Shown: in pieces, positions 7,895 to 16,168 of the stretch | How positions within the stretch are numbered: the first letter of the stretch is position 1 | Layout of the letters: each line of letters starts with the position of its first letter | Assembly: GCF_000015265.1 (NCBI RefSeq) | Contig: NC_008699.1 | Coordinates: 1,488,001-1,552,000, forward strand | From: Nocardioides sp. JS614 | GTDB lineage: Bacteria; Actinomycetota; Actinomycetes; Propionibacteriales; Nocardioidaceae | Direction of reading: 5' to 3' | DNA length: 64,000 nt | Notes under the pieces: model-generated | The model's input: the letters and a program-made list of their open reading frames with translations, nothing else | Databases searched by the model: none | What the model was told of the DNA's origin: nothing | Made by a program: the position numbers and the translations under genes

Positions 7895-9318
7895 GCCACA
7901 GCGCCCCATCGGCCCCCGGCCGCCGCTCGACCCGGCGCGGCTTCCGCCCCGACGTCACCACGGTGCTCGCCGTCGGGCTACCGGTCCTCTGCGCGCTCGC
8001 CCTGCTCCTGGTCCAGGCCCCCGGGGCCCTCGACGCGGACCACCCGCCGACCCGGGTCGCGCTCACGCGGGCCACCCTCGTGTGTCCCTCCGCGGTCGAG
8101 GATGCCGACGACGTCGCGCTCACCAGCGCCGCGGACGACGCACAAGGCCAGGTCCAGGTCGGGCTCGGCGACGAGCTGCGGACCGCCGACCTCGCCGCCG
8201 GCCGGGTGACGACGGTCTCCGGTCTGACCGGCCCGGCCGCGGTGGCCGGCGAGGACGAGACCGCCCCCGGCCTGGTCGCCGGCCGGTTCGGCGGCAGGGA
8301 GCCGACGGCGGTCGCCTGCTCCGCCCCCGCGCCGCACGCGTGGTTCACCGGCGTCGGCGCGGGCGCCGGACACACTTCCGTCCTCGAGCTCGCCAACCCC
8401 GACTCCGGCACGGCCGTCGCGGACATCACCGTCTACGGACGCGGCGGTGTCGTCGACGCCCCCCGGCTCCGCGGCGTCTCGGTGCCCGGCGGGACCAGCG
8501 TCCGCCTCGACCTGGGGTCGGTGATCCCGCGTCGTGACGAGCTGGCGATCGAGGTCGTCGCCTCCCGCGGCCGGCTCGGTGCGAGCGTTCTCGACCGGTA
8601 CGACGAGGTCGGCGCCGCTGAGCTCACCCAGGACTGGCTGCCAGCCCAGGCCGAACCGGCCACCGACAACCTGCTGATGGGGCTCGCACCGGGCGGCGGT
8701 CGCCGTACCCTCGTCGTCGCCAACGGCACCGACGACGAGGTGCGGGCCGACGTCCGGGTCGTCACGGACGACTCGGTGTTCGCACCCAAGGGACTGCACG
8801 AGATCCGGATCGCGCCGCAGAGCGTGCAGCGGGTCGCGGTCTCCCACGTGCTCGGGCCCGCGATCTCCGACGGCGCGACCGGTCTGCTCGTCACGGCGAC
8901 AGCGCCGGTCACGGCCACCCTGCGGTCCTTCGTCGAGGGCGACCTCTCGCACGCGGTGGCCGACCAGACCCTGGACGGCCCGGCGACCGTGCTGCTCCCC
9001 GAGGGTGGCAAGGGCGTGGCCAAGACGGTCCAGCTCGCCGGTGCGACCCGCACCGGCGCGGTCACCGTGGTCGCGCGCTCCGCGTCCGGCCAGGAGCTGG
9101 ACAGCACCCGCGTGGACATCACCCCCGACCGGGGAGTCACCGTCAAGCTCCCGGCGGACGCCGTCCTCGTGACGGTCACGCCCGAGCGCACGACCCTTGC
9201 CGGTGCCGTGCTGGTGTCGGGGAAGGGCAAGGGCCGGGCTAAGGGCGCGGCCGTGGTGCCGCTGACGACGCCGGAGCTGAACGGGCTGGTGCCCGACGTG
9301 CGTCCCGGGCTGCCCTAG
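7891..9318 (+). CDS. DUF5719 family exported protein
   Basis: A 475-residue protein. The GTG start overlaps the glycosyltransferase stop (GTGA). It has a basic N-terminus, one hydrophobic helix at about residues 27-46 (TTVLAVGLPVLCALALLLVQ) and a large extracytoplasmic part rich in short beta-like repeats (LELANPDSGTAVADITVYG, LVVANGTDDEVRADVRVV). That matches DUF5719, whose function is unknown. Translational coupling to the upstream glycosyltransferase suggests that both act on the same envelope product. The stop codon is the first three bases of an inverted-repeat element. Confidence 0.8.
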   Translation: MSHSAPSAPGRRSTRRGFRPDVTTVLAVGLPVLCALALLLVQAPGALDADHPPTRVALTRATLVCPSAVEDADDVALTSAADDAQGQVQVGLGDELRTADLAAGRVTTVSGLTGPAAVAGEDETAPGLVAGRFGGREPTAVACSAPAPHAWFTGVGAGAGHTSVLELANPDSGTAVADITVYGRGGVVDAPRLRGVSVPGGTSVRLDLGSVIPRRDELAIEVVASRGRLGASVLDRYDEVGAAELTQDWLPAQAEPATDNLLMGLAPGGGRRTLVVANGTDDEVRADVRVVTDDSVFAPKGLHEIRIAPQSVQRVAVSHVLGPAISDGATGLLVTATAPVTATLRSFVEGDLSHAVADQTLDGPATVLLPEGGKGVAKTVQLAGATRTGAVTVVARSASGQELDSTRVDITPDRGVTVKLPADAVLVTVTPERTTLAGAVLVSGKGKGRAKGAAVVPLTTPELNGLVPDVRPGLP

Positions 9319-9482
9319 GGCGGGTCTCCCAAGTCCATGGCCTGCTGCGCGTCGCCCATCACGCGCTCTCGCTGCGTTGCCGTCGCTCGACAGACAAGCC
9401 CGGTATGCCTTCGCTCCGCCGCCTTGCGAGAGCACGCGCTGGACGACGCTCGCGACGGCCGAGACTTGAGAGACACGCCCTA
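9316..9482. repeat. Short interspersed element, copy A, with terminal inverted repeats
   Basis: The left end (9316-9335, TAGGGCGGGTCTCCCAAGTC) is an inverted copy of the right end (9463-9482) with 18 of 20 positions matching. The 24 bases 9439-9462 occur in reverse complement, identical, in the copy at 41240-41305. The inner part resembles the tandem unit at 36889-37130. The element fills most of the gap between two convergent genes and starts at the stop codon of the DUF5719 gene. It encodes nothing recognisable and may serve as a bidirectional terminator. Confidence 0.75.
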
Positions 9483-9510
9483 GCCGCCGACGGCCCCGAG
9501 GTCCCTGCGC

Positions 9511-10464
9511 TCAGACGTCGAGACTGAACGCCTGGCCGAGACCTTGCTCGGTCGCCTTCGCCGCGACGAGGGCCACCGCGGCGGCGTCCACCGCCGACGA
9601 ACCGACCGAGTCGAAGACCACGTGCCGTCCGGGCGCCACCGGCGGCGGTTCGTTCCTGCTCAACAGGGTGCCGAGCTCCAGGACCTTCGCCGCAGCCGAC
9701 TCGTCGAGGTACGCCGAGTCACCGACGCGGAGCGCGTCGGCCCGGACGTCCGCGTAGACGACAGCGGCTCCGAGCAGCGCAGAAGGCAGCTCGCGCTTGC
9801 CGGGGGAGTCGGCTCCCATGCCCAGGACGACGGCCCCGGCGTGCAGCCGGTCGGCCTCGAACAGCGGTGCTCGCGATGGCGTGCAGGTGACGACGAGGTC
9901 GGCGCCCTCCAGCGCGTCGTCCACGCGCGCGTGCGCCCGGTGGTCGACGTCGGGGTAGGCGTCCGCCAGCTCGGCCGCGCGGGGGAGGTGGCGGCTCCAG
10001 ACGCGCACCTCGCCGGCCAGGCCGAGATGGGTGAGCGCCTCGTCGACGCGTCGCGCAACGGGACCGGCCCCGAGCAGTGCCACCGTGGCGGGTGCCGCGC
10101 CGCGCAGCGCCTGGGCGGCGACGGCGGCGATCGCTGCTGTCCGCATGGAGGTGAGGTCGCCGCTGGCCATCACCGCGTGCAGCCGCTGCCGCGCCAGGTC
10201 GAACGCGAGGATCGCGCCGGAGGTGTTGCCTGCGTCCGGGCGGAGGTTCGCCTTGACCGACAGGAGCGGGGGCTGCTGCAGCGCCCCGGCCTTGAGGTGC
10301 AATGCGGCTCCCGGCACCACGAGCTGGCCGGCCAAGGTCGTGACCGGGTCGCCGGCGGAGACGGCGATCAGGGCGGAGCGGGTGGCATCGATGAGCTCGC
10401 GCCAGGTGAGCAGTCGACGTACGTCGGAGCGGTTGAGGAGGAGGATCGGCTGGGCGTCGGACAT
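9511..10464 (-). CDS. Ornithine cyclodeaminase / mu-crystallin family protein
   Basis: A 317-residue protein of the OCD/mu-crystallin family, which includes ornithine cyclodeaminase, alanine dehydrogenase and ketimine reductases. Typical segments are LTWRELIDATRSALIAVSAG, GAILAFDLARQRLHAVMASG, the Rossmann loop VALLGAGPVARRVDEAL and VVLGMGADSPGKRELPS. The NAD(P)-dependent reaction probably concerns an amino acid or imine, but the substrate cannot be read from the sequence. I used the ATG at 10464, because the upstream extension lies inside the neighbouring gene. It is last in the catabolic operon, 19 bp after the PLP enzyme. Confidence 0.82.
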   Translation of the reverse strand: MSDAQPILLLNRSDVRRLLTWRELIDATRSALIAVSAGDPVTTLAGQLVVPGAALHLKAGALQQPPLLSVKANLRPDAGNTSGAILAFDLARQRLHAVMASGDLTSMRTAAIAAVAAQALRGAAPATVALLGAGPVARRVDEALTHLGLAGEVRVWSRHLPRAAELADAYPDVDHRAHARVDDALEGADLVVTCTPSRAPLFEADRLHAGAVVLGMGADSPGKRELPSALLGAAVVYADVRADALRVGDSAYLDESAAAKVLELGTLLSRNEPPPVAPGRHVVFDSVGSSAVDAAAVALVAAKATEQGLGQAFSLDV

Positions 10465-10483
10465 GGGTCTCCCTGGGTGCGGA

Positions 10484-11605
10484 TCAGAGGCTGCGACGCA
10501 TGGCGTCGACGCGGATTCGCTGGACGACCTGCCCGCCGCGGGTGCCGTACACCTCGGGTTGCAGGTCCATCCAGACACAGACGTGGATAGGCAGGATCTG
10601 GACCCGGTCGCCGACACGGAGGTCGTCGTCCTCGGTCGCGAGCTCCAACACCCCGTGCTCCTCGGAGAGGAGGGCGAACCCGCTGCGCGGCCGGTTGACG
10701 AGGTGACCGTGACCGTGCTGCACGGTGGACGCGGTGGTGATGCTCTTGCTCCCGGCGTTCAAGGTGGCCCGGGCCGGGCCACGGCTGACCACCGTGGCGA
10801 GCATCGTGACCGCCAGCTGGTCGGGGGTGCACGCATACCGGCTCAGGGTGCGCAGGTCGTTGTAGACGTACGTCCCCGGTCGCACCTCGGTGATGCCGTC
10901 GTCCGAGGACAGGTATGGCGTCGTGATCGTCGACCCCGCGCTGACGACCTCCACCGTGACACCCGCGCGCTCGACCGTCTCGCGCGCCTGCTGCATGGCG
11001 CGCACCTCGTCGCGCGCCACCTCCTCGATCCCACGCTGGTCGAGGGCCGCGTGGGAGTGGCCCGCGTGGGTCAGGATGCCGCGGACCCGCAGACCAGGAA
11101 GGCGGTCGACCTCGACGGCCACGGCTCCGGCCTGCTCGGGGGGGACCCCCGCTCGCCTCATCCCCGAGTCGATCTCGATCAGCACCGCGATCTCGCGACC
11201 GGTCCGGCAGGCCAGGTCGCTGTAGCCGCTGGCGACCTCGACCGAGTCGGCGACCATCGTCAGCGAGCCGGCCTCGACGATCGGCGCGAGCCGGTCGAGC
11301 TTGGCCCGGCCGAGCACCGGGTAGGCCAGGAGGAGGTCCGCCACGCCGTGGCGCCACATCACCTCGGCCTCACCGGCAGTGGCCAGGCACAGGCCGGTCG
11401 CACCAGCGTCGAGCTGGAGGTCGGCGATGAAGGTGCTCTTGTGGCTCTTCGCGTGCGGCCGCAGCGTCATCCCGCGCCGTTTGGCGAGGCTGGCCATCGA
11501 GGCGATGTTGCGCTCGACCTGGTCGAGGTCGACCAGGATCGAGGGTGTGTCGAGGAGCTCGCTGTCGATCGGGAGGGGCAGCTCGGCGCTGGGGTCCAGC
11601 GCCAT
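10484..11605 (-). CDS. PLP-dependent D-threonine aldolase / D-serine dehydratase-like enzyme
   Basis: This fold-type III PLP protein (373 residues from the ATG at 11605) begins its core with LDTPSILVDLDQVERNIASM. The PLP lysine lies in RPHAKSHKS, and a glycine-rich phosphate site occurs near ATLNAGSKSIT. The C-terminal HVCVWMDLQPEVYG keeps the metal-binding HxC of D-serine dehydratase and D-threonine aldolase relatives. Likely reactions are cleavage of a D-beta-hydroxy amino acid to glycine plus an aldehyde, or dehydration to a keto acid. It fits a pathway in which the upstream deacylase releases a D-amino acid and the aldehyde dehydrogenase oxidises the aldehyde. An in-frame GTG at 11644 is an alternative start. 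Neither has a clear ribosome-binding site. Confidence 0.83.
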   Translation of the reverse strand: MALDPSAELPLPIDSELLDTPSILVDLDQVERNIASMASLAKRRGMTLRPHAKSHKSTFIADLQLDAGATGLCLATAGEAEVMWRHGVADLLLAYPVLGRAKLDRLAPIVEAGSLTMVADSVEVASGYSDLACRTGREIAVLIEIDSGMRRAGVPPEQAGAVAVEVDRLPGLRVRGILTHAGHSHAALDQRGIEEVARDEVRAMQQARETVERAGVTVEVVSAGSTITTPYLSSDDGITEVRPGTYVYNDLRTLSRYACTPDQLAVTMLATVVSRGPARATLNAGSKSITTASTVQHGHGHLVNRPRSGFALLSEEHGVLELATEDDDLRVGDRVQILPIHVCVWMDLQPEVYGTRGGQVVQRIRVDAMRRSL

Positions 11606-11724
11606 CGGATCCCGGAAGTGCGGGGGACGAAGGTTGATAGTCACGGCCTTCTGTTTCAGGTCGGGCGCTGCGGCACGCCTGGTGGGCGTACGGCAGCGCG
11701 AAATGAGCCGGGAGAGGCGCTCGG

Positions 11725-12654
11725 TCAGGAGACGCGAACGCGGTCGAGCAGGTTCGGGAGCTCGTGCCACGTGCTCTCGGGGATCTCGAGCGTCAGGGCG
11801 TCCCAGCAACCGGTGACCTCCTGCGCCGTCGCCGCGCCGAGGAGGGTGCAGTCGTAGCGATCCTCACGAACGCTGAACTGGAGGGCGAGGGCGAGCACCG
11901 GGATGCCGTGCTCGTCGCACCATCGGTGCACCTCCTTGGCGGCCGCGACCTCCGCGGCCGGCGGGGTCCACACCGGCGTGCCGATGGAATCGGGGTCGCG
12001 TCCCGAGAGCAACCCCATGGCGAGGGCGGCGCCGTTGATCAGCCCGACCCCGGTCTCCTCGGCCACCGCGAAGATGTCCTCCGCGTTCTGGCGCAGCAAC
12101 GTGTAGTCGTTCACCATCATCGCGACGTCGAGGTGACCGGTGTCGACCATGCGGAGGTGGAGATCGTGGTCCTGGACGCCGATGCCGATGGCCCGGATGA
12201 CGCCCTGGTCCTTCAGCTCGACCAGCGCCTCCAGGGCGCCGCCGGGTGCCAGCGCCTGGTCGAGGTGGTGCGGCTCGGGCTCGTGCAGGTGGCACACGTC
12301 GAGGTAGGCGACGCCGAGCACCTCGAGGCTGCGGTCCACGGACCAGCGGGCCGCGTCGGCGGAGTAGTCCAACGGTCGGTCCGGGTGGGTCCCGACCTTG
12401 CTCGAGAGGTAGTAGCTGTCCCGGGGCACGCCACGCAGTGCCAGGCCCATGCGGCGCTCGGCCGCGCCGTACTTGGGCGAGGTGTCGAGGTAGTTCATCC
12501 CGAGCTCGAGCGCCTTCTCCACGGCGGCGACGCCGTCGGCGTCGCCCACCGGGCCGAAGATCCCGCCCAGGCCGGCCCCACCCAGGCTCACCGCGGTCAC
12601 GTTCATGTGGGTCTTGCCGAGCTGCCTGATCTCGAGCGGCTTGGGGATCGTCAC
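11725..12654 (-). CDS. Aldo/keto reductase (sugar/aldose dehydrogenase-like)
   Basis: A 309-residue (beta/alpha)8 NAD(P)H oxidoreductase. The catalytic residues appear as the D and Y of MNYLDTSPKYGAAERRMGLA, the lysine of YYLSSKVGTHPDRP and the histidine of VCHLHEPEPHH. RQLGKTHMNVTAVSLGGAGLGG is the family's N-terminal strand. It most resembles the D-threo-aldose/L-fucose/galactose dehydrogenase branch. The GTG at 12654 has AAGGAG 4 nt upstream and overlaps the deacylase stop by 4 bp. In the operon it could interconvert an aldehyde or hydroxy intermediate. The actual substrate is unknown. Confidence 0.87.
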   Translation of the reverse strand: MTIPKPLEIRQLGKTHMNVTAVSLGGAGLGGIFGPVGDADGVAAVEKALELGMNYLDTSPKYGAAERRMGLALRGVPRDSYYLSSKVGTHPDRPLDYSADAARWSVDRSLEVLGVAYLDVCHLHEPEPHHLDQALAPGGALEALVELKDQGVIRAIGIGVQDHDLHLRMVDTGHLDVAMMVNDYTLLRQNAEDIFAVAEETGVGLINGAALAMGLLSGRDPDSIGTPVWTPPAAEVAAAKEVHRWCDEHGIPVLALALQFSVREDRYDCTLLGAATAQEVTGCWDALTLEIPESTWHELPNLLDRVRVS

Positions 12655-14327
12655 GATGCTCCTTCGAGGTTGCGATGGTCGCTCCCTGCAGGTGCGGGGA
12701 GGCCGGTCTGGTTGCGGCGCAGTGGGCGTCCGGCACGCACGCCGGTCGGGTCGCCGTCGCGAAGCGCCACCCGCCCCGAGACCAGGACGTGCTGGATCCC
12801 GCGCGGGTGCAGGGTGGGACGGTCGTAGTCGGCCGGGCCGGCGACGGTGTGGGCGTTGAGGACGACCAGGTCGGCGGCGTAGCCGGGCTCGATCAGGCCG
12901 ATCCCGTCGAGCCCGAGGCGGCGCGCGGGCCGCGAGGTCATCTTGCTGATCGCCTCCTCGAGGGTGAGCAGGCCGGTCTCGCGCACGTACTCCCCGAGGA
13001 TCCGCGGAAACGTCCCGTGCAGCCGAGGATGCGGCCGGCGGCCGGCGTAGAGGCCGTCGCTGCCGAACGTGGTCGTCGGGTCGCTCATCACGAGGCGCAG
13101 GTCATCCTCGGCGCAGGCCATCTGCACGTTGCCGACGGCCCCTTGCTCGTCGAGCAGCAGGTCGAGCAGGAAGTCCCCGGGGTCTGCACCACGCTGGCGC
13201 GCGACCGCTGCCGCCGCGACGCTGAGCCCGACGACATCCTGGTTCACGTCCGTCGCCACGTGGGCGATGTAGATGTTGTCCCAGCCGAGGCTCGCGACGC
13301 GGTTGTCCCAGAGCGGGATGCCCTGCACCCAGTCGCGCTTGATGCGCTCGCGGTCGGTGGGGTCGGCGAGCCGGCGAAGCATCGCGTGCCGCCCCCCGAC
13401 GAGCGTCCAGTCGGGGAGGAGCGCGGTCATGGTGGTGCTGCCGGCGAGGTAGGGGTACACGTCCGACCCGGCGTCGATGCCTTCTGCTCGGGCGGCGCGG
13501 AGCATCGCGAGGGAGGTGGACACCTGACCCCAGTTGCGTGGGCCGACGACCTTGTGATGGGCGATCTGGACCGCCGCGCCGGTACGGCGTCCGACGTCGA
13601 GCGTCTCGGCGACGGACTCGAGGAAGCCGTCACCCTGGTCGCGCATGTGGCTCGAGTAGAGCGCGCCGACGCGGGCGGCCTCGTCGACGAGCTCGCAGAT
13701 CTCCTCGTCGGAGGCGTACGACCCGGGTGCGTAGACGAGACCCGTGCTGACCCCGACCGCCCCCTGCGCGAGGGCCTGCCGCGTGAGCTCACGCATGGTG
13801 CGGCGCCGCTCGGGGTTCGGCGCGGTCGGGTCGAAGGCGGAGACTGCGCAGCGGACCGTGCCCAGGCCGACGTAGGTGGCCACGTTCACCGCCGGTCCGG
13901 CACGCTCGATCCGCTCGAGGTACCCGGCGGTGTCGGTCCAGTCCCACTCGATCTCCTCGAACGCGAGCACCGGGTGCGCGTACTGCTGGCAGTCGAGGAG
14001 GTGCTCGGCGGTGACCGGAGCGACCGAGATGCCGCAGTTGCCCACGACCTCCGTGGTGACGCCCTGCCTGAGCTTCTCCTCCGCGCCGGGCCGAGCCAGG
14101 AGGGCGAGGTCGGAGTGGGAGTGGATGTCGACGAATCCGGGAGCGACGACGAGACCGTCGGCGTCGATGACCTCGTCCACCTCGCCGTCGAACCGACCGG
14201 GCGGGACGACGCCGGCGATCAGACCGTTCCCGACCAGTACGTCGGCATGGCGCCACGGTGCGCCGGTGCCGTCGACGACTCGCCCCCCGCGGAGGAGCAG
14301 ATCGACGCGAGCGTGCCCGCCGGTCAC
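12651..14327 (-). CDS. N-acyl-D-amino-acid deacylase (amidohydrolase)
   Basis: A 558-residue amidohydrolase-superfamily enzyme that should hydrolyse N-acyl-D-amino acids to a carboxylate and a D-amino acid. The metal motif H69-x-H71 sits in VVAPGFVDIHSHSDLALL. GVTTEVVGNCGISVAPV carries the bridging-ligand region of D-aminoacylases. ALYSSHMRDQGDGFLESVAE and VQIAHHKVVGPRNWGQV supply further metal and substrate residues, and GSDGLYAGRRPHPRLHGTFP contains the catalytic aspartate. The GTG start overlaps the upstream permease stop (GTGA). Translational coupling to the transporter suggests that the imported compound is the deacylase substrate. Dihydroorotase- or hydantoinase-like activity is less likely given the HSHSD and NCG motifs. 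Confidence 0.88.
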   Translation of the reverse strand: MTGGHARVDLLLRGGRVVDGTGAPWRHADVLVGNGLIAGVVPPGRFDGEVDEVIDADGLVVAPGFVDIHSHSDLALLARPGAEEKLRQGVTTEVVGNCGISVAPVTAEHLLDCQQYAHPVLAFEEIEWDWTDTAGYLERIERAGPAVNVATYVGLGTVRCAVSAFDPTAPNPERRRTMRELTRQALAQGAVGVSTGLVYAPGSYASDEEICELVDEAARVGALYSSHMRDQGDGFLESVAETLDVGRRTGAAVQIAHHKVVGPRNWGQVSTSLAMLRAARAEGIDAGSDVYPYLAGSTTMTALLPDWTLVGGRHAMLRRLADPTDRERIKRDWVQGIPLWDNRVASLGWDNIYIAHVATDVNQDVVGLSVAAAAVARQRGADPGDFLLDLLLDEQGAVGNVQMACAEDDLRLVMSDPTTTFGSDGLYAGRRPHPRLHGTFPRILGEYVRETGLLTLEEAISKMTSRPARRLGLDGIGLIEPGYAADLVVLNAHTVAGPADYDRPTLHPRGIQHVLVSGRVALRDGDPTGVRAGRPLRRNQTGLPAPAGSDHRNLEGAS

Positions 14328-15154
14328 TTGACGGCCCCGGCCGTGAGGCCCTTGACCAAGTGCTTCTCGATCAGGAGGAACAGCACCAGGACCGGGATCC
14401 CGGCGATGAGTGCGGCTGCCATCAGGTAGTGCCACTCGACGGAGTACTGCCCGAGGAAGGAGTAGATGCCCAGCGGCAGGGTCCGCTTGTCGGGTGTGGA
14501 GATGAAGGTGAGCGCGATCATGAACTCGTTCCAGGACCAGATGAACGCGAAGACGAGGGCAGCGACCAGACCCGGCGCGGACATGGGGAGCACGACGCGC
14601 ACCAGGGCGGTGACCCGGCTACATCCGTCGATCATCGCCGCTTCCTCGATCTCGACCGGCACCGACTCGAAGTAGCCCGCCAGGAACCACACGGAGAAGG
14701 CCAGGCTGAGGGCGGCGTAGGTGATGATGAGCGAGCTGCTGGTGTCCACGAGCTGGAGCCGGCTCATGAACCGGAAGAGCCCGATGACCAGCACGACGGG
14801 CGAGAACATCTGGGTCACGAGCAGGAGCTGGCGGAACAGCGTCTTGCCGGGGAAGTCCAGCCGGGCAAGGGCGTAGGCCGCGGGCACGGCCAACGTCACG
14901 TTGAGCGCGGTCGCGCCGAGTGAGACGACGAGGCTGTTCCGGACGTAGCGCGCCAACGGCACCGCACTCCACACGTCGACGAAGTTGTGCCACGACCAGG
15001 TGTCGGGGAGCCAGGTCGGCGGGTAGTGGAACAGCTCCGCACGCGGCCGGAGCGCGGTCGAGAACGCGAACGCGAACGGGAAGGTCGATACCGCCAGCAC
15101 CAGGATCAGGAAGCTCAGGAGCAGCCAGCGCGCGAGCGCTCGGTCGCGGGTCAT
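14324..15154 (-). CDS. ABC transporter permease, MalG/carbohydrate type
   Basis: A 276-residue inner-membrane permease with about six helices, starting WLLLSFLILVLAVSTFPFAF. The EAA loop that contacts the ATPase is visible as ESVPVEIEEAAMIDGCSRVT, followed by LPMSAPGLVAALVFAF. It is the second permease of a MalF/MalG-type pair and overlaps its partner by 4 bp. No ATPase gene is in the operon. As in many actinobacterial uptake systems, a shared MsiK-like ATPase elsewhere is probably used. The sequence group suggests sugars, but the neighbouring catabolic genes suggest an N-acylated amino acid or amino-sugar-like compound. Confidence 0.9.
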   Translation of the reverse strand: MTRDRALARWLLLSFLILVLAVSTFPFAFAFSTALRPRAELFHYPPTWLPDTWSWHNFVDVWSAVPLARYVRNSLVVSLGATALNVTLAVPAAYALARLDFPGKTLFRQLLLVTQMFSPVVLVIGLFRFMSRLQLVDTSSSLIITYAALSLAFSVWFLAGYFESVPVEIEEAAMIDGCSRVTALVRVVLPMSAPGLVAALVFAFIWSWNEFMIALTFISTPDKRTLPLGIYSFLGQYSVEWHYLMAAALIAGIPVLVLFLLIEKHLVKGLTAGAVK

Positions 15155-16095
15155 CGCCCACCCGCCCGGGTGCGCTCACGGGTGAGGTAGGAGAAGCCGA
15201 GACTGAAGACGAGGAGCAGCACGAACGTCACCATCGCCATGGCGGCCGCAGGCCCGAACTGGCCCTCGGTGAAGGCGCGCTTGTAGAGGTAGGTCACCAG
15301 GATGTCCGTGTGGTAGGCGGGTGCCCCCTGGGTGAGCACCCAGGGGATCGGGAACGAGTTGAAGACGTAGATGACGTTGAGCAGGGTCGTGACGACGAGC
15401 ACGGGGCGCATCAGGGGGAGCGTGACGTGCAGGAGCGTCGACCAGAAGCCGGCACCGTCGACCACCGCCGCCTCGTAGACCTCCTCGGGCACCGACTGCA
15501 GGCCTGCGAGCAGCGAGAACGCCGTGAAGGGGATCGAGACCAGGATCCCCACCGCGATGATCGCGAACCAGGCCGTCCGTTCGGAGCCGAGCCAGATGAT
15601 CGGCGCATCGATGAGCTGCAGCCTCATCAGGGTGCCGTTGATGATGCTGTACTGCCCATCGAGGATCCAGCGCCAGATGATCGCGTTGATCATGAGCGAC
15701 GCCGCCCACGGCACGATCAGGAGTGCGCGAGCGATCCGCCGCCCGGGGAACTTCTGGTTCAGGCCCAAGGCGACGGGCAGCGCGACCAGCGTGGTGACGC
15801 CGACGACCGCGACGGTCCAACCGACCGTCTGCATCAGGACGCGCTGGAAGACCGGGTCGGTGAGGGTGCGGTAGTTCTCCAGGCCGGTGAACCCCTCACG
15901 CTGGGCCAGGGAGTTCACCGAGCTGACCGACATCAGGGCCGTCTCGAGAATGGGATAGAAGACGACCACGCCGACGAGAACCAGCGTCGGGAGCACGAAC
16001 AGCACTCCGAGGAGGCTTTCCGAGCGCAGGTGCGCCCGGGTGCGTGTCCGGACCGAGACTCGGGTCCGCGGTGCGGCTTCGCCAGTGATGGCCAT
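15151..16095 (-). CDS. ABC transporter permease, MalF/carbohydrate type
   Basis: A 314-residue permease with a long basic N-terminus, a first helix at LLGVLFVLPTLVLVGVVVFY and about six helices in all. The coupling loop QSVPEEVYEAAVVDGAGFWS is the EAA motif. It pairs with the downstream permease (4-bp overlap) and receives substrate from the binding protein encoded 73 bp upstream. A GAGGA ribosome-binding site precedes the ATG. Confidence 0.9.
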   Translation of the reverse strand: MAITGEAAPRTRVSVRTRTRAHLRSESLLGVLFVLPTLVLVGVVVFYPILETALMSVSSVNSLAQREGFTGLENYRTLTDPVFQRVLMQTVGWTVAVVGVTTLVALPVALGLNQKFPGRRIARALLIVPWAASLMINAIIWRWILDGQYSIINGTLMRLQLIDAPIIWLGSERTAWFAIIAVGILVSIPFTAFSLLAGLQSVPEEVYEAAVVDGAGFWSTLLHVTLPLMRPVLVVTTLLNVIYVFNSFPIPWVLTQGAPAYHTDILVTYLYKRAFTEGQFGPAAAMAMVTFVLLLVFSLGFSYLTRERTRAGGR

Positions 16096-16168
16096 GGTCA
16101 GTCCTCGGGTCGAGCGCGATGGTGGGGCGGGTTGTCGACGCGAGGGACGCCGGCAACCCGCCCCTCGG

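Noticed and set aside
5054..7909. Long antisense frame opposite the glycosyltransferase
   Set aside because: Its residues are mostly R, G, P, D and H without domains. It is the third-position-GC shadow of a clear GT2 gene.
9316..9482. Insertion sequence
   Set aside because: Terminal inverted repeats are present, but the 167-bp interior has no transposase frame. It is at most a non-autonomous element.
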